Below, piece by piece: positions 17,168-25,241 of a DNA stretch of 50,108 nt. The stretch is from Actinomycetes bacterium. GTDB lineage: Bacteria; Actinomycetota; Actinomycetes; Propionibacteriales; Nocardioidaceae. The notes beneath the pieces are model-generated. The model saw only the letters and a list, made by a program, of their open reading frames with translations, made no database searches and was not told the origin of the DNA. The first letter of the stretch is position 1, and every line of letters begins with the position of its first letter. The DNA is taken from contig JAEWOG010000037.1 in NCBI GenBank assembly GCA_023460975.1, positions 1 to 50,108 of the forward strand. Direction: 5' to 3'. The position numbers and the translations under genes were made by a program.

Positions 17168-18307
17168 TCAAGCGTGGACGCCGGGGGCGAACTTCGGCAC
17201 CCGCACGGTCGCCTTGGTGCCGGCTCCCGGTGCGGTCTCCACCACCAAACCGTAGTCGTCGCCGAAGGCGTTGCGAAGGCGTGCGTCCACGTTTCCCAGA
17301 CCCACCGAGTCCAGGTCGGTGTCACCGGCCAGGGCCCGGCGTACGCGCTCGGGGTCCTCGCCGGTGCCGTCGTCCTCGACTTCGATCACGCAGTCCTGGC
17401 CGCGGTCGCTGGCGCGGATCGAGAGCCGTCCGACGCCGTCGGGCTTGTCCACGGAGGCCTCGAGCCCGTGGCGTACGGCGTTCTCCACCAGCGGCTGGAT
17501 GCACAGGAACGGGACCGCGACGGGCAGCACCTCGGGCGCGATCTGCAGCGTCACCTGGAGGCGGTCGCCGAAGCGGGCCTGTTCGAGCAGCAGGTAGCGC
17601 TCCACCGAGCGCAGTTCCTCGGCCAGCGTCGTGAACTCCCCGTGGCTGCGGAACGAGTAGCGGGTGAAGTCGGCGAACTCGAGCAGCAGTTCTCGCGCCC
17701 GGTCGGGGTCCGTCCGCACAAAACTGGCGATGGCGCCCAGCGAGTTGTAGATGAAGTGCGGGCTGATCTGGGCGCGCAGCGCGCGCACCTCGGCCTCCAT
17801 GAGCGCCGTACGGCTGTCATCGAGCTGGGCGAGCTCCAGTTGCCCGGAGACCCAGGTGGCGACTTCGTCGGCCGTACGGATCAGGGTGCCCGTGGCGTGC
17901 GGAGTCCCGGCGGCGAGGGCACCCACGACCGCGTCCTCGGTGACCAGCGGGCTCAGCACGACCTCGCGCACCTGGCAGGTGGGGTTGTCGCACACCAGGT
18001 CTCGTCGCCCGACCACCTTGGTGGACCCCGACTCGAGTACGGCCGTGAGGTGGTCCGTCAGCTGGTCTGCGTGGTGCGAGCCCAGTCCGTCCCACGCCAG
18101 GACGCCGCTGGTGTCCGCCAGCGCGGCAGCCGAGGTGCCGAGCAGGGTGCGCAGGTGGCGTACGGCCCGCTCGGCGCTGGCGGGCCGCAAGCCCTCGCGC
18201 AGAGCGGGTCCGGCGAGCGAGGCAGTGTGCAGCGTGCGGAACGTGGCCCGGTCGGCCTCCGAACCCAAATGGGTTCGGCGCCTGCGTCCGAACGCGAGCC
18301 ACGCCAT
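17168..18307 (-). CDS. LytS-type sensor histidine kinase
   Basis: 379 residues with no clear transmembrane helix. An N-terminal GAF-like sensor part (about 20-160) contains CDNPTC. The His_kinase segment QISPHFIYNSLGAI carries phospho-His184, and the ATPase domain shows LVENAVRHGLEA (N box) and a glycine-rich GLGNVDARL. The ATG at 18307 lies 6 nt after TAACCT (18319-18314), so the transcript is probably leaderless. That -10 box overlaps the stop codon of the decayed RTX gene upstream. Confidence 0.92.
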   Translation of the reverse strand: MAWLAFGRRRRTHLGSEADRATFRTLHTASLAGPALREGLRPASAERAVRHLRTLLGTSAAALADTSGVLAWDGLGSHHADQLTDHLTAVLESGSTKVVGRRDLVCDNPTCQVREVVLSPLVTEDAVVGALAAGTPHATGTLIRTADEVATWVSGQLELAQLDDSRTALMEAEVRALRAQISPHFIYNSLGAIASFVRTDPDRARELLLEFADFTRYSFRSHGEFTTLAEELRSVERYLLLEQARFGDRLQVTLQIAPEVLPVAVPFLCIQPLVENAVRHGLEASVDKPDGVGRLSIRASDRGQDCVIEVEDDGTGEDPERVRRALAGDTDLDSVGLGNVDARLRNAFGDDYGLVVETAPGAGTKATVRVPKFAPGVHA

Positions 18308-18316
18308 GCGCGAAGG

Positions 18317-18650
18317 TTAGCGCTCGCAGCCCTTGCGCTTCTCACCTTCACGCACCGGTCACGACCGCGACCCGCGTCTCCGAAGTCCTTGCCGGTCCCG
18401 CCCACCAACAGGTCGTTGCCGTTGTTGGCGAACCTCCGGTGGTTGCCCGCGGCGCCGAGGAGACGGTCATCCCGTCACTTCCCGTCAAGGTGTCCTTGCC
18501 GGGGCCGCCGCGCTGCACGCTGTCTCGGGCGCCCGACGCTTGAAGATCTCCCACGTGTGGTCGAAGCCATGGCGCAGCTGGTCGTCGCCCCGACGTCCTT
18601 CCAGCACTGAGCGCTGGGCGATGGCGTACAGGCTGTTGACGCCACGAGAA
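18317..18650 (-). pseudogene. Decayed RTX-repeat gene with several frameshifts
   Basis: Reading the minus strand, RTX-like pieces appear successively in three frames: LEGRRGDDQLRHGFDHTWEIF, then DSVQRGGPGKDTLTGS, then DDRLLG and NNGNDLLVGGTGKDF, and finally EGEKRKGCER followed by TAA (18319-18317). The last piece matches the cap of the RTX gene at 15782. At least three frameshifts are needed to join them, so no intact protein is made. It is a relic of a third RTX paralogue beyond the two-component system. Confidence 0.72.
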
Positions 18651-18658
18651 GTTGCGGA

Positions 18659-19516
18659 CTACTTGAAGTCGATGAGGAGCATGTCGTCGCCGGGGCCCTC
18701 ATCGGCACGGGGCTCGTCGCCGCCGACGTCCGTCTGGGGCCCGACGACCACCTCGAAGGTGCCGGAGTCGGCGACCGGATCGAGGACGCGTGCGCGGAAG
18801 CAGCGGACCGTGTAGGGCACCTGCATGCCGTAGTGGCCGCGGCCGTACTCCGAGTAGAAGTCGGCCACCTGGGCGAGCTTCTCGGCCCGGTGGTCGGCGT
18901 CGAGGGAGGCGATCGAGGAGCGCGACAGGGCGAGGTCGATGATCGACTCGCGGTTGACGTCCTGCCAGGCCTTGAAGGTCGTGTCCTCGACGAAGCCGAA
19001 CAGGCCGCTGTTGACGAGCTCGTCGACCGAGGAGGTGTCCTGGTCCTGGTGGCCGATCAGGTCGCACAGGCGGCGCACCCACGGGATGCGTAGGTCGGGG
19101 CTGTTCCACACCAGCGCGATCTCGCCCTCGGGCTTGAGGATCCGAGCGATCTCGGGAAGCGCGCGGGCGTGGTCGAACCAGTGGAACGCCTGCCCGACGA
19201 CCACCACGTCGACGGAGTTGTCGTTGGCCGGGATCTCCTCGGCGACAGCCTGCTTGGCGCTCGCCCCGGGGACCTCGCGCTCGAGAATGGCCAGCATCTC
19301 CATGTCGGGCTCCACGGCGTGCACCGCATGCCCCTCGGCGACCATGACGTCGGTCAGCTTGCCCGTCCCGGCGCCCAGCTCGAGCACGATGCGGGGCTCG
19401 GTGCCCAGCATCCAGCGCACGGCTTCGGCGGGGTATCCCGGACGTCCGCGGTGGTAGGCCTCCGCGACCGATCCGTACGAGCGGGCGGGGTCCGGGGTGG
19501 GCTGGCTGTCACTCAT
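18659..19516 (-). CDS. Class I SAM-dependent methyltransferase
   Basis: 285 residues, Methyltransf_11 type. Motif I VLELGAGTGKLTDVM binds SAM; VEPDMEML and GQAFHWFDHARAL follow. The protein resembles actinobacterial methyltransferases of unknown substrate annotated near ubiquinone/biotin enzymes. The ATG at 19516 lies 7 nt after TAGCCT (19529-19524) and is probably leaderless. It is divergent from the Fic-like gene with overlapping promoters. Confidence 0.87.
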   Translation of the reverse strand: MSDSQPTPDPARSYGSVAEAYHRGRPGYPAEAVRWMLGTEPRIVLELGAGTGKLTDVMVAEGHAVHAVEPDMEMLAILEREVPGASAKQAVAEEIPANDNSVDVVVVGQAFHWFDHARALPEIARILKPEGEIALVWNSPDLRIPWVRRLCDLIGHQDQDTSSVDELVNSGLFGFVEDTTFKAWQDVNRESIIDLALSRSSIASLDADHRAEKLAQVADFYSEYGRGHYGMQVPYTVRCFRARVLDPVADSGTFEVVVGPQTDVGGDEPRADEGPGDDMLLIDFK

Positions 19517-19523
19517 CGGGGTC

Positions 19524-19536
19524 AGGCTACTAGCGT
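19524..19536. promoter_or_regulatory. Back-to-back -10 boxes of two divergent leaderless genes
   Basis: Minus strand TAGCCT (19529-19524) serves the methyltransferase, 7 nt from its ATG. Plus strand TAGCGT (19531-19536) serves the Fic-like gene, 8 nt from its GTG. One base separates them, so the two polymerases would compete and each -35 would lie inside the other gene's start. Confidence 0.5.
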
Positions 19537-19544
19537 CGGGTGAC

Positions 19545-20270
19545 GTGAGTGCTGATCCGCTGGCCTGGTTGACCACCCTTGAAGGCGTCCCGTCGGCCTT
19601 CGCTGCCACCCGTGACGGCATCGACGTCATGCTGCGCGACCGGGGGCTGCGGCGGACCTCGCCCGAAACCACCGCCGAGTCGCTGCTGCGTGGCGCCCAC
19701 GCGACCGCTGTGCTCGAAGGCTCGACGTCCACCCTGGCCGAGGTCCGGGCAGGCGAGGGGGACGAGATCGCGCGCGACGCCGTACGGCTCTCCGCGGTCG
19801 AACTCTCGCTCGCGCCCCTCATCAAGACCGCTCCGCTGCAGGCGATCGCGCGGCTGCACGCGGTGGTGGCGACCGGGTCGCTGCCCGAGAGTCAGTTGGG
19901 CCGGCCCCGTGACGCCGCGGCCGCCGACCGGCTCCAGGGTGTGAGCGAACTGCTCCTCACTCCGACCGAGGTGCCCGCGCTCGTGGTGGCCGCGATCGTG
20001 CACGCAGACCTGGCCACGGGGGCGCCGTTCGCCTCCCACAACGGCATCGTCGCCAGGGCGCTGGAACGCCTCGTCCTGGTCGCCAAGGGCGTCGACGCGA
20101 AGTCACTGGTCGTGCCCGAGGCGGGTCACCTGGCCCTGCGTGCGCAGTACGAGTCGAACCTCGTCGGCTTCCGCGAGGGCGGACAGCGAGGAGTCCACGC
20201 ATGGCTGCTGTACGCGGCCGAGGCGTACGCGGCCGGCGCCGAGGCCAGCCCCCTGCGTACAGCTGGTTGA
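19545..20270 (+). CDS. Fic-fold protein with degenerate active site
   Basis: 241 residues. The segment LHAVVATG and, 45 residues on, A160-PFASHNGIVAR aligns with the Fic motif HPFx(D/E)GNGR, but catalytic His is Ala160, the acidic residue is Ser164, Gly is His165 and Arg is Ile168. The inhibitory helix motif (S/T)xxxE(G/N) is kept as T54-AVLEG. AMP transfer is therefore unlikely; a binding or scaffolding role is possible. Homologues are sometimes labelled oxidoreductase without support. GTG 19545 lacks a ribosome site and follows a -10 box. Its stop codon falls inside a 17-bp repeat. Confidence 0.7.
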   Translation: MSADPLAWLTTLEGVPSAFAATRDGIDVMLRDRGLRRTSPETTAESLLRGAHATAVLEGSTSTLAEVRAGEGDEIARDAVRLSAVELSLAPLIKTAPLQAIARLHAVVATGSLPESQLGRPRDAAAADRLQGVSELLLTPTEVPALVVAAIVHADLATGAPFASHNGIVARALERLVLVAKGVDAKSLVVPEAGHLALRAQYESNLVGFREGGQRGVHAWLLYAAEAYAAGAEASPLRTAG

Positions 20271-20372
20271 GCGGTCGCGCTGGTTGAGCGGTCGCGCTGG
20301 TTGAGCCTGTCGAAACCCACGCGTCTCGACAGGCTCGACGGGCGGAAGTTGCTGGTTGAGCCTGTCGAAACC
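20262..20372. repeat. GCTGGTTGAGC repeat cluster
   Basis: Tandem 17-bp copies of GCTGGTTGAGCGGTCGC start at 20262 and 20279; a third, at 20296, changes to GCTGGTTGAGCCTGTCGAAA. An inverted piece TCTCGACAGGCTC is at 20324-20336 and another full copy at 20351-20372. GGTTTCGACAGGCTCAACC-type repeats are dispersed in many Nocardioidaceae and related genomes. The first copy contains the stop codon of the Fic-like gene. Confidence 0.8.
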
Positions 20373-20376
20373 ACAC

Positions 20377-20415
20377 GCGAACGGCACCTGTCCAGCTGGC
20401 GTAGGTGCCGTTCGC
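20377..20415. terminator. Hairpin between convergent Fic-like and HAD genes
   Basis: A perfect 13-bp stem GCGAACGGCACCT (20377-20389)/AGGTGCCGTTCGC (20403-20415) with a 13-nt loop. It is a probable bidirectional terminator. No gene can be supported in 20416-20609, a stretch that looks less GC-rich than its surroundings and may be a remnant. Confidence 0.65.
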
Positions 20416-20609
20416 TCACACACGACGCCAATCGGCTACCAAGCGTGCATCGACAATTGCTGCTGCGGGAGTGTCCCGCCATGACAGCGCCCATTCAAGA
20501 TGGGTGGATCACCGCGTGGGTACCGGGGTCGTGTGGAATCTGTGGTGTTGTCCTTCCGTTATACGCCCGCGAGGCGGCGACCTCAAGGGCCGTACGGACC
20601 AGAAACGCC

Positions 20610-21407
20610 TCAGAAGTCGACGCGACGGCGACGCGCGTTCGCCCACAGGACGCCACCGGCGGCGAGCGCACCGCCGACCGCCAGCGCGGCCAGCGTCTGC
20701 TTGGTCTGCGGGCGTCCCAGCGGGCCTTGGAGCGCCACGGGACGGACGAACTCCAGGACGGGCCACTCGCGTGAGTGGGCGACCTTGCGCAGGTCCTTGT
20801 CCGGGTTGACCACGAAGGGGTGCCCGACCGCCTCCAGCATGGGCACGTCGGTGACGGAGTCGGAGTAGGCGAAGCACTCCGTGAGGTCGTAGCCCCGTTC
20901 GAGGGCCATCTCCTCGACGGCCCGCGCCTTCTCCTCGGCGTAGGCGTAGTACTCGATCTCGCCGGTGTACTTGCCCTCGACGATCTCCAGTCGGGTCGCG
21001 ATCACGTGGTCGGCGCCCAGGAGTTCACCGATGGGGCCCACGACCTCCTGCCCGCTCGCTGACACGATCACGACGTCGTGACCGGCGTCGTGGTGCTCGG
21101 CGATGAGGGCGACCGCCTCGTCGAAGACCAGCGGCTCGACGATGTTGGACAGGGTGTCCTCGACGATGTCGTTGACCGTGGCCACGTCCCAGCCGGTCAC
21201 CAGTTGCGACAGGAAGTGGCGCAGCTTTTCCATCTGGTCGTGGTCGGCTCCGCCGACGGCGAACATGAACTGTGCGTACGCCGAGCGGAGCAGGGCGCCA
21301 CGACTGATCAGGCCACCGGCCTGGAACTCGCGCGAGAAGGCCAACGTGCTCGACTTGGCAATGATCGTCTTGTCCAGGTCGAAGAAGGCCGCCACGGGGC
21401 TGGACAT
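20610..21407 (-). CDS. HAD-IB family phosphatase with C-terminal membrane helix
   Basis: 265 residues, similar to Rv3661/SerB-like HAD-IB hydrolases. Motif I is FFDLDKTII, motif II VIVSASG, and motif III/IV is AYSDSVTDVPML. After the catalytic domain a transmembrane helix (about 238-258) and a basic tail (NARRRRVDF) would anchor it to the membrane. The ATG at 21407 is 6 nt after TACGAT (21419-21414): probably leaderless. The conserved position beside ssd and the pilus genes suggests a link to them, but the substrate is unknown. Confidence 0.88.
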   Translation of the reverse strand: MSSPVAAFFDLDKTIIAKSSTLAFSREFQAGGLISRGALLRSAYAQFMFAVGGADHDQMEKLRHFLSQLVTGWDVATVNDIVEDTLSNIVEPLVFDEAVALIAEHHDAGHDVVIVSASGQEVVGPIGELLGADHVIATRLEIVEGKYTGEIEYYAYAEEKARAVEEMALERGYDLTECFAYSDSVTDVPMLEAVGHPFVVNPDKDLRKVAHSREWPVLEFVRPVALQGPLGRPQTKQTLAALAVGGALAAGGVLWANARRRRVDF

Positions 21408-21479
21408 GCGCACATCGTAGGGCGTCGCTCTCCGACGTGTTCGACACCGGGGTGCGCAGGGTCGCCCGCAGGCCACCTT

Positions 21480-21515
21480 CTGTCCACAGGGGCTCGGCGT
21501 GCGCGGCTGTCCACA
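21480..21515 (+). promoter_or_regulatory. Two CTGTCCACA boxes upstream of ssd
   Basis: CTGTCCACA occurs at 21480-21488 and 21507-21515, each one base from the actinobacterial DnaA box TTGTCCACA. The first is part of a 23-bp stretch repeated with one mismatch at 25113-25135, ahead of the pilin gene. Confidence 0.4.
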
Positions 21516-21567
21516 GGTGGGCCCGCGCGGGGCGTACGGCCCCCTCCGCGGGCAGCAGGCTCGCCTC

Positions 21568-22590
21568 ATGCGCGTCGTTCTCCTCACCCATGATCCCGCC
21601 CTTGCCGACGAGGTGGCCCGCCTGGCCGCCGCGGGAGGGGTCCAGCCGGACGTCCTCTCGTACGACGACGCGCTCACCGCGTGGCCCACGGCGGCGCTCG
21701 TCCTCGTCGGAGCCGACCTGGCCGAGGCGCTGTCCGGCCTTGCGCCCGCACGGCGGGAGGAGGTGCACGTGGTGGCGCTGGGTCACCAGGGCGACGGGGT
21801 GTTCCGCGCGGCGATGGGCTTGGGGGCTCAGTCGGTGGCCGAGCTGCCGGGTGCCGAGGCGTGGCTCGTGGAGTTGCTCACCGATGTCGGCGAGCGGCCT
21901 CTGCGCGGCCTCACGCTGGGCGTGCTGGGGGGAGCCGGCGGTGCGGGCGCGAGCACCTTGGCGTGTGCGCTGGCCCAGATCGCGGCGGAGTCGGGGCCCG
22001 CGCTGCTGATGGATGCCGACCCGCTCGGGGCGGGGCTCGACCGGATGCTCGGGATGGAGTTGCTCGACGGGGCGCGGTGGACCGACCTCGCCTCCTCGCC
22101 GGGACGGCTCTCCGCACGGGCGCTGCGCGAGTCGGTGCCACGCGCCGGACAGTTGGGAGTCCTCGGCTGGGGCGCCGACCCGCCGGCCGGCCTCGAGGCA
22201 GCCACAGCTCGTCACGTGCTGGCAGCCGCCGCCCGCGGCCACGAGGCGGTCGTGCTCGATCTGGGCCGGGTGGCCACACCACTCACCACGGATCTGGCCT
22301 CCCGGTGCGAGGCACTCGTGGTGGTGGCGCCGGCCAGCGTGGTCGGACTCGCCTCCACCTGCCGGGTCCTCGGCTCCCTGGGCGGACTCGCCGACCGCTG
22401 TGCCGTGGTGCTGCGGCACGGGTCCGTGGTGGCGGAGGAGGTCGAAGTGATGACGGGCCGGCCGGTGCTTGCGGTCGTCCGGGAGCAGCGGGGGCTGAGT
22501 GAGGCCCTGGACCTGGGGATGGGGCCGGTCCGCTCGCGCCGCAGCGTGCTGGGCAGGGTGGCCCACGAGGTGCTCGGGAGCTTCGCGTGA
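21568..22590 (+). CDS. ssd: Septum-site determining protein Ssd (CpaE/MinD-like)
   Basis: 340 residues. An N-terminal receiver-like region (1-110) is followed by a MinD/CpaE-type ATPase domain with a deviant Walker A, GGAGGAGASTLA, and LLMDADPLGAGLD. It corresponds to Rv3660c Ssd and stands at the head of the Tad pilus operon, where CpaE-like proteins place the pilus machine. The ATG at 21568 is 6 nt after CAGGCT, a possible -10 box. It overlaps the next gene by 4 nt. Confidence 0.88.
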   Translation: MRVVLLTHDPALADEVARLAAAGGVQPDVLSYDDALTAWPTAALVLVGADLAEALSGLAPARREEVHVVALGHQGDGVFRAAMGLGAQSVAELPGAEAWLVELLTDVGERPLRGLTLGVLGGAGGAGASTLACALAQIAAESGPALLMDADPLGAGLDRMLGMELLDGARWTDLASSPGRLSARALRESVPRAGQLGVLGWGADPPAGLEAATARHVLAAAARGHEAVVLDLGRVATPLTTDLASRCEALVVVAPASVVGLASTCRVLGSLGGLADRCAVVLRHGSVVAEEVEVMTGRPVLAVVREQRGLSEALDLGMGPVRSRRSVLGRVAHEVLGSFA

Positions 22591-23744
22591 TCGCGGTCGG
22601 GGCCGACGTCATCGAGGACGTCCGCGCGCGCTTGGCCTCTGCGGGAGGCGAGGTGACGGCGTTCCGCGTGGCTCAGGCGCTGCGCAGCGCGGGGAGGCCG
22701 GTGGGGGATGCCACGGTGCTCGCGGTGCACCAGGCGCTGAGTCGCGAGGTCCTCGGGGCTGGCCCACTCGAACCGCTGCTGCGGGTCCCGGGAGTCAGCG
22801 ACGTGCTGGTCAACGGGCCCGATGACGTCTGGATCGACTGCGGTGCGGGCCTTGAGCGGGCGCCGGTGCGATTCGCCGACGAGGCTGCCGTACGGCTCCT
22901 CGCGCAGCGCCTGGCCGCCTTGGGTGGGCGCCGCATCGACGACGCGACCCCGCACGTGGACGTACGGCTGCCCGACGGCACCCGGTTCCACGCGGTGCTG
23001 GCGCCCACCGCTCGGCCGGGCACCGTGCTGTCGTTGCGGGTGGGCCACGATCGACGCTTCAGTCTCGAGGACCTCATCGCCGCTGGTGCCGTGCCTCCCG
23101 ACGGAGGGGAGCTCCTGCGGCGCATGGTCGCGGGTCGGCTCGCGTTCATCGTCTCCGGCGGCACGGGCACCGGCAAGACGACGGTGCTCTCGAGCCTGCT
23201 GGGCCTCGTGGATCCTGGCGAGCGCATCGTGCTCGTCGAGGACGCCAGCGAGCTGCGCCCGCCCCATCCCCACGTGGTCGGTCTCGAGGCGCGCCCGGCC
23301 AACGCCGAAGGCGTCGGGGAGATCACCTTGCGCACCCTCGTGCGCCAGGCCCTACGCATGCGCCCGGACCGGCTCGTGGTGGGCGAGGTGCGCGGCGCTG
23401 AGGTCGTCGAGATGCTCGCCGCGCTCAACACGGGTCACGCCGGGGGATGCGCGACCGTGCACGCCAACTCGGCGGCGCACGTTCCCGCGCGCATCGAAGC
23501 CCTGGCGCTCGCCGCTGGTCTGGGGCGCAGCGCCGCCCACAGCCAGCTCGCGGGAGCGCTCGACGCCGTGATTCACCTCGCCAGGGGGCGCGACGGGCGC
23601 CGCAGGGTCGTCGAGGTGGCCGTCCCCGTGCGCGGTTCGGACGGGCTGGTGTCGATGCGCACCGCGTACGCCTTCGAGGCCGGGGGACTCGTCCCCGGGA
23701 GAGCCGCGGAGGCCCTTGCGGCGCGGTTGGGGGAGGTGACCTGA
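22587..23744 (+). CDS. tadA: TadA/CpaF-type secretion ATPase
   Basis: 385 residues. The motor ATPase of Flp/Tad pilus assembly. Walker A is SGGTGTGKTTVLSSL, the Asp box is IVLVEDASEL, Walker B is PDRLVVGEVRG, and the His box is GCATVHANS. The N-terminal domain is shorter than in large CpaF proteins, as usual for the Rv3659c group. The GTG overlaps the ssd stop (GTGA) and the stop overlaps tadB (TGATG). Confidence 0.93.
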   Translation: MIAVGADVIEDVRARLASAGGEVTAFRVAQALRSAGRPVGDATVLAVHQALSREVLGAGPLEPLLRVPGVSDVLVNGPDDVWIDCGAGLERAPVRFADEAAVRLLAQRLAALGGRRIDDATPHVDVRLPDGTRFHAVLAPTARPGTVLSLRVGHDRRFSLEDLIAAGAVPPDGGELLRRMVAGRLAFIVSGGTGTGKTTVLSSLLGLVDPGERIVLVEDASELRPPHPHVVGLEARPANAEGVGEITLRTLVRQALRMRPDRLVVGEVRGAEVVEMLAALNTGHAGGCATVHANSAAHVPARIEALALAAGLGRSAAHSQLAGALDAVIHLARGRDGRRRVVEVAVPVRGSDGLVSMRTAYAFEAGGLVPGRAAEALAARLGEVT

Positions 23745-24403
23745 TGTGGTGGTCGATCGCCCTCGTCGGTACAGCCGCGGCCCTGCTTGCCCTCGGCAGG
23801 CCCGTGGGCGAGGCCGGGCGATCGCCCCGGCGGGGCACGACGCTGGTGCCGCGGTGGGTGCTGTGGTGGCGACGCGCGCGGGAGGTCGGGCCTGCGATCC
23901 ACGAGGTGTGTGAGGTCCTCGCCTCCGAGCTCGCGGCCGGGCGCCCGACGTTGCAGGCCCTCGAGGTGGCGTCGGGGCACTGGGATGGCCTCGACGCCGT
24001 GGTGCGCGCACACCGCGTCGGCGTCCCCGTCGCGGAGGCGCTGCGCCAGGCCAGCCGTGCTCCTGGCGCAGGTGACCTCCGCCTGCTGGCTGCGGCGTGG
24101 GAGGTGGCGGAGCGCTCGGGGCATGGCCTGGCTGACGCCGTGCGACGGATCGCCCGCGGCATCGAGGCATCCCAGCGGAGCAGGCGCGTGGTCGACTCGG
24201 AGTTGGCCTCGGCCCGCGCGACCGCCCGGCTCGTCGCCTGCCTTCCGGTGGCCGCGCTCGCCATGGGATCGGGGACGGGCGCCGACCCGTTCGGGTTCCT
24301 GCTGGGCACCCCGGTGGGGTGGCTTGCCGCCATCGCGGGGCTGGGGCTCCTCGTCGCCGGGCTGGCATGGATCGAGGCGATCGCGCGGGGAGCGTCCGGG
24401 TGA
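23744..24403 (+). CDS. tadB: Type II secretion F-domain protein TadB
   Basis: 219 residues; inner-membrane platform subunit of the Tad system. There is one N-terminal transmembrane helix, a T2SSF domain (about 50-160: EVLASELAAGRPTLQALE, ERSGHGLADAVRRIA) and one or two C-terminal helices. It overlaps its neighbours on both sides, so it is tightly coupled. Confidence 0.86.
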   Translation: MWWSIALVGTAAALLALGRPVGEAGRSPRRGTTLVPRWVLWWRRAREVGPAIHEVCEVLASELAAGRPTLQALEVASGHWDGLDAVVRAHRVGVPVAEALRQASRAPGAGDLRLLAAAWEVAERSGHGLADAVRRIARGIEASQRSRRVVDSELASARATARLVACLPVAALAMGSGTGADPFGFLLGTPVGWLAAIAGLGLLVAGLAWIEAIARGASG

Positions 24404-25095
24404 TCCTCGGGGCGGTCGTGGTTACTCTGGCCGGCCTGGCGGGCTGGTGGGCAGTACGCCCCCCGGCCCGCCTGCCGCGTGAGCGCACGGTTGGCGGGAC
24501 CGTGCGGCTCATGCCGGTGGCCGCTGCGTGCGGCGTGGCCGCCGGGGCGTGGGCGCTCGTGGGCGGGGTGCTGGGCATGCTCGTGGCCCTGGTGGGTGCG
24601 GCGCTCGTGCACCGGTGGGCTCTCGCCCGGCCGACGCGGGAGCAGGTACGCGAGGCCGAGCGGGTGAGCAGGGAACTGCCCCATCTCGTGGCCCTGCTGG
24701 CCGCGACGCTGCGGGCCGGCGCCGACCCCGCTGTCGGCCTGGCTGCCTGCTGCGACGCTCTGGGCGGTCCGAGCGCCCGACGCCTCGCCCCCGCGATCGC
24801 GACCGCCCGGTTGGGGGCGCCAGCGGCCGCCTGGCGTGGGGTGGCCGCCGACCCGGTGCTGGGGCGACTCGGTCGCGTCCTCGAGCGCACACAACTCACT
24901 GGAGCCTCCGTGGCCGACGCCGTCGAGGCCCTCGCCGACGATCTGGCCGCCCAGCTCCACGCGGGAGCCGAGGATCGTGCGCGCCGGGTGGGCGTACGTG
25001 CCGCGGTTCCGCTCGGCCTGTGCCTGCTGCCTGCGTTCATGCTGCTGGGCATCGTGCCGGTTGTCGGTTCCCTGCTCTCCGACCTCCTGCCGTGA
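24400..25095 (+). CDS. tadC: Type II secretion F-domain protein TadC
   Basis: 231 residues; second platform subunit. Hydrophobic helices lie at the N-terminus (about 2-20 and 37-70) and C-terminus (about 205-228), enclosing a T2SSF domain (ELPHLVALLAATLRAGADP, TGASVADAVEALADDL). The GTG start overlaps tadB by 4 nt. After it comes a 146-bp gap with a separate upstream region for the pilin. Confidence 0.86.
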   Translation: MILGAVVVTLAGLAGWWAVRPPARLPRERTVGGTVRLMPVAAACGVAAGAWALVGGVLGMLVALVGAALVHRWALARPTREQVREAERVSRELPHLVALLAATLRAGADPAVGLAACCDALGGPSARRLAPAIATARLGAPAAAWRGVAADPVLGRLGRVLERTQLTGASVADAVEALADDLAAQLHAGAEDRARRVGVRAAVPLGLCLLPAFMLLGIVPVVGSLLSDLLP

Positions 25096-25111
25096 TCGTC
25101 CGCGCCCGAAG

Positions 25112-25135
25112 TTGTCCACAGGCGCTCGGCGTGCG
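25112..25135 (+). promoter_or_regulatory. DnaA-box-like TTGTCCACA upstream of the pilin gene
   Basis: TTGTCCACA (25112-25120) is a perfect actinobacterial DnaA box. TGTCCACAGG plus GCTCGGCGTGCG (25113-25135) repeats the sequence at 21481-21503 with one mismatch. The interval 25096-25241 also holds TCTCGACAGGCTC (25181-25193), a piece of the dispersed repeat seen at 20324. Confidence 0.45.
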
Positions 25136-25241
25136 GGGTTCTCCCCAGCCGGCGCCTTCCGGGCCCCGCGCCTCGGGAGATCTCGACAGGCTCCTTCGTA
25201 CGGCTCGCGCATCGGGTGCGGCCCACCAGAGAGGACGATTC

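Noticed and set aside
20481..20774. A 97-codon frame starting MTAPIQDGWITAW with a CGIC motif
   Set aside because: Its second half runs antisense into the HAD gene with abnormal composition. Only the first 40 codons look protein-like, which is too little to support a gene; the stretch may be a remnant.
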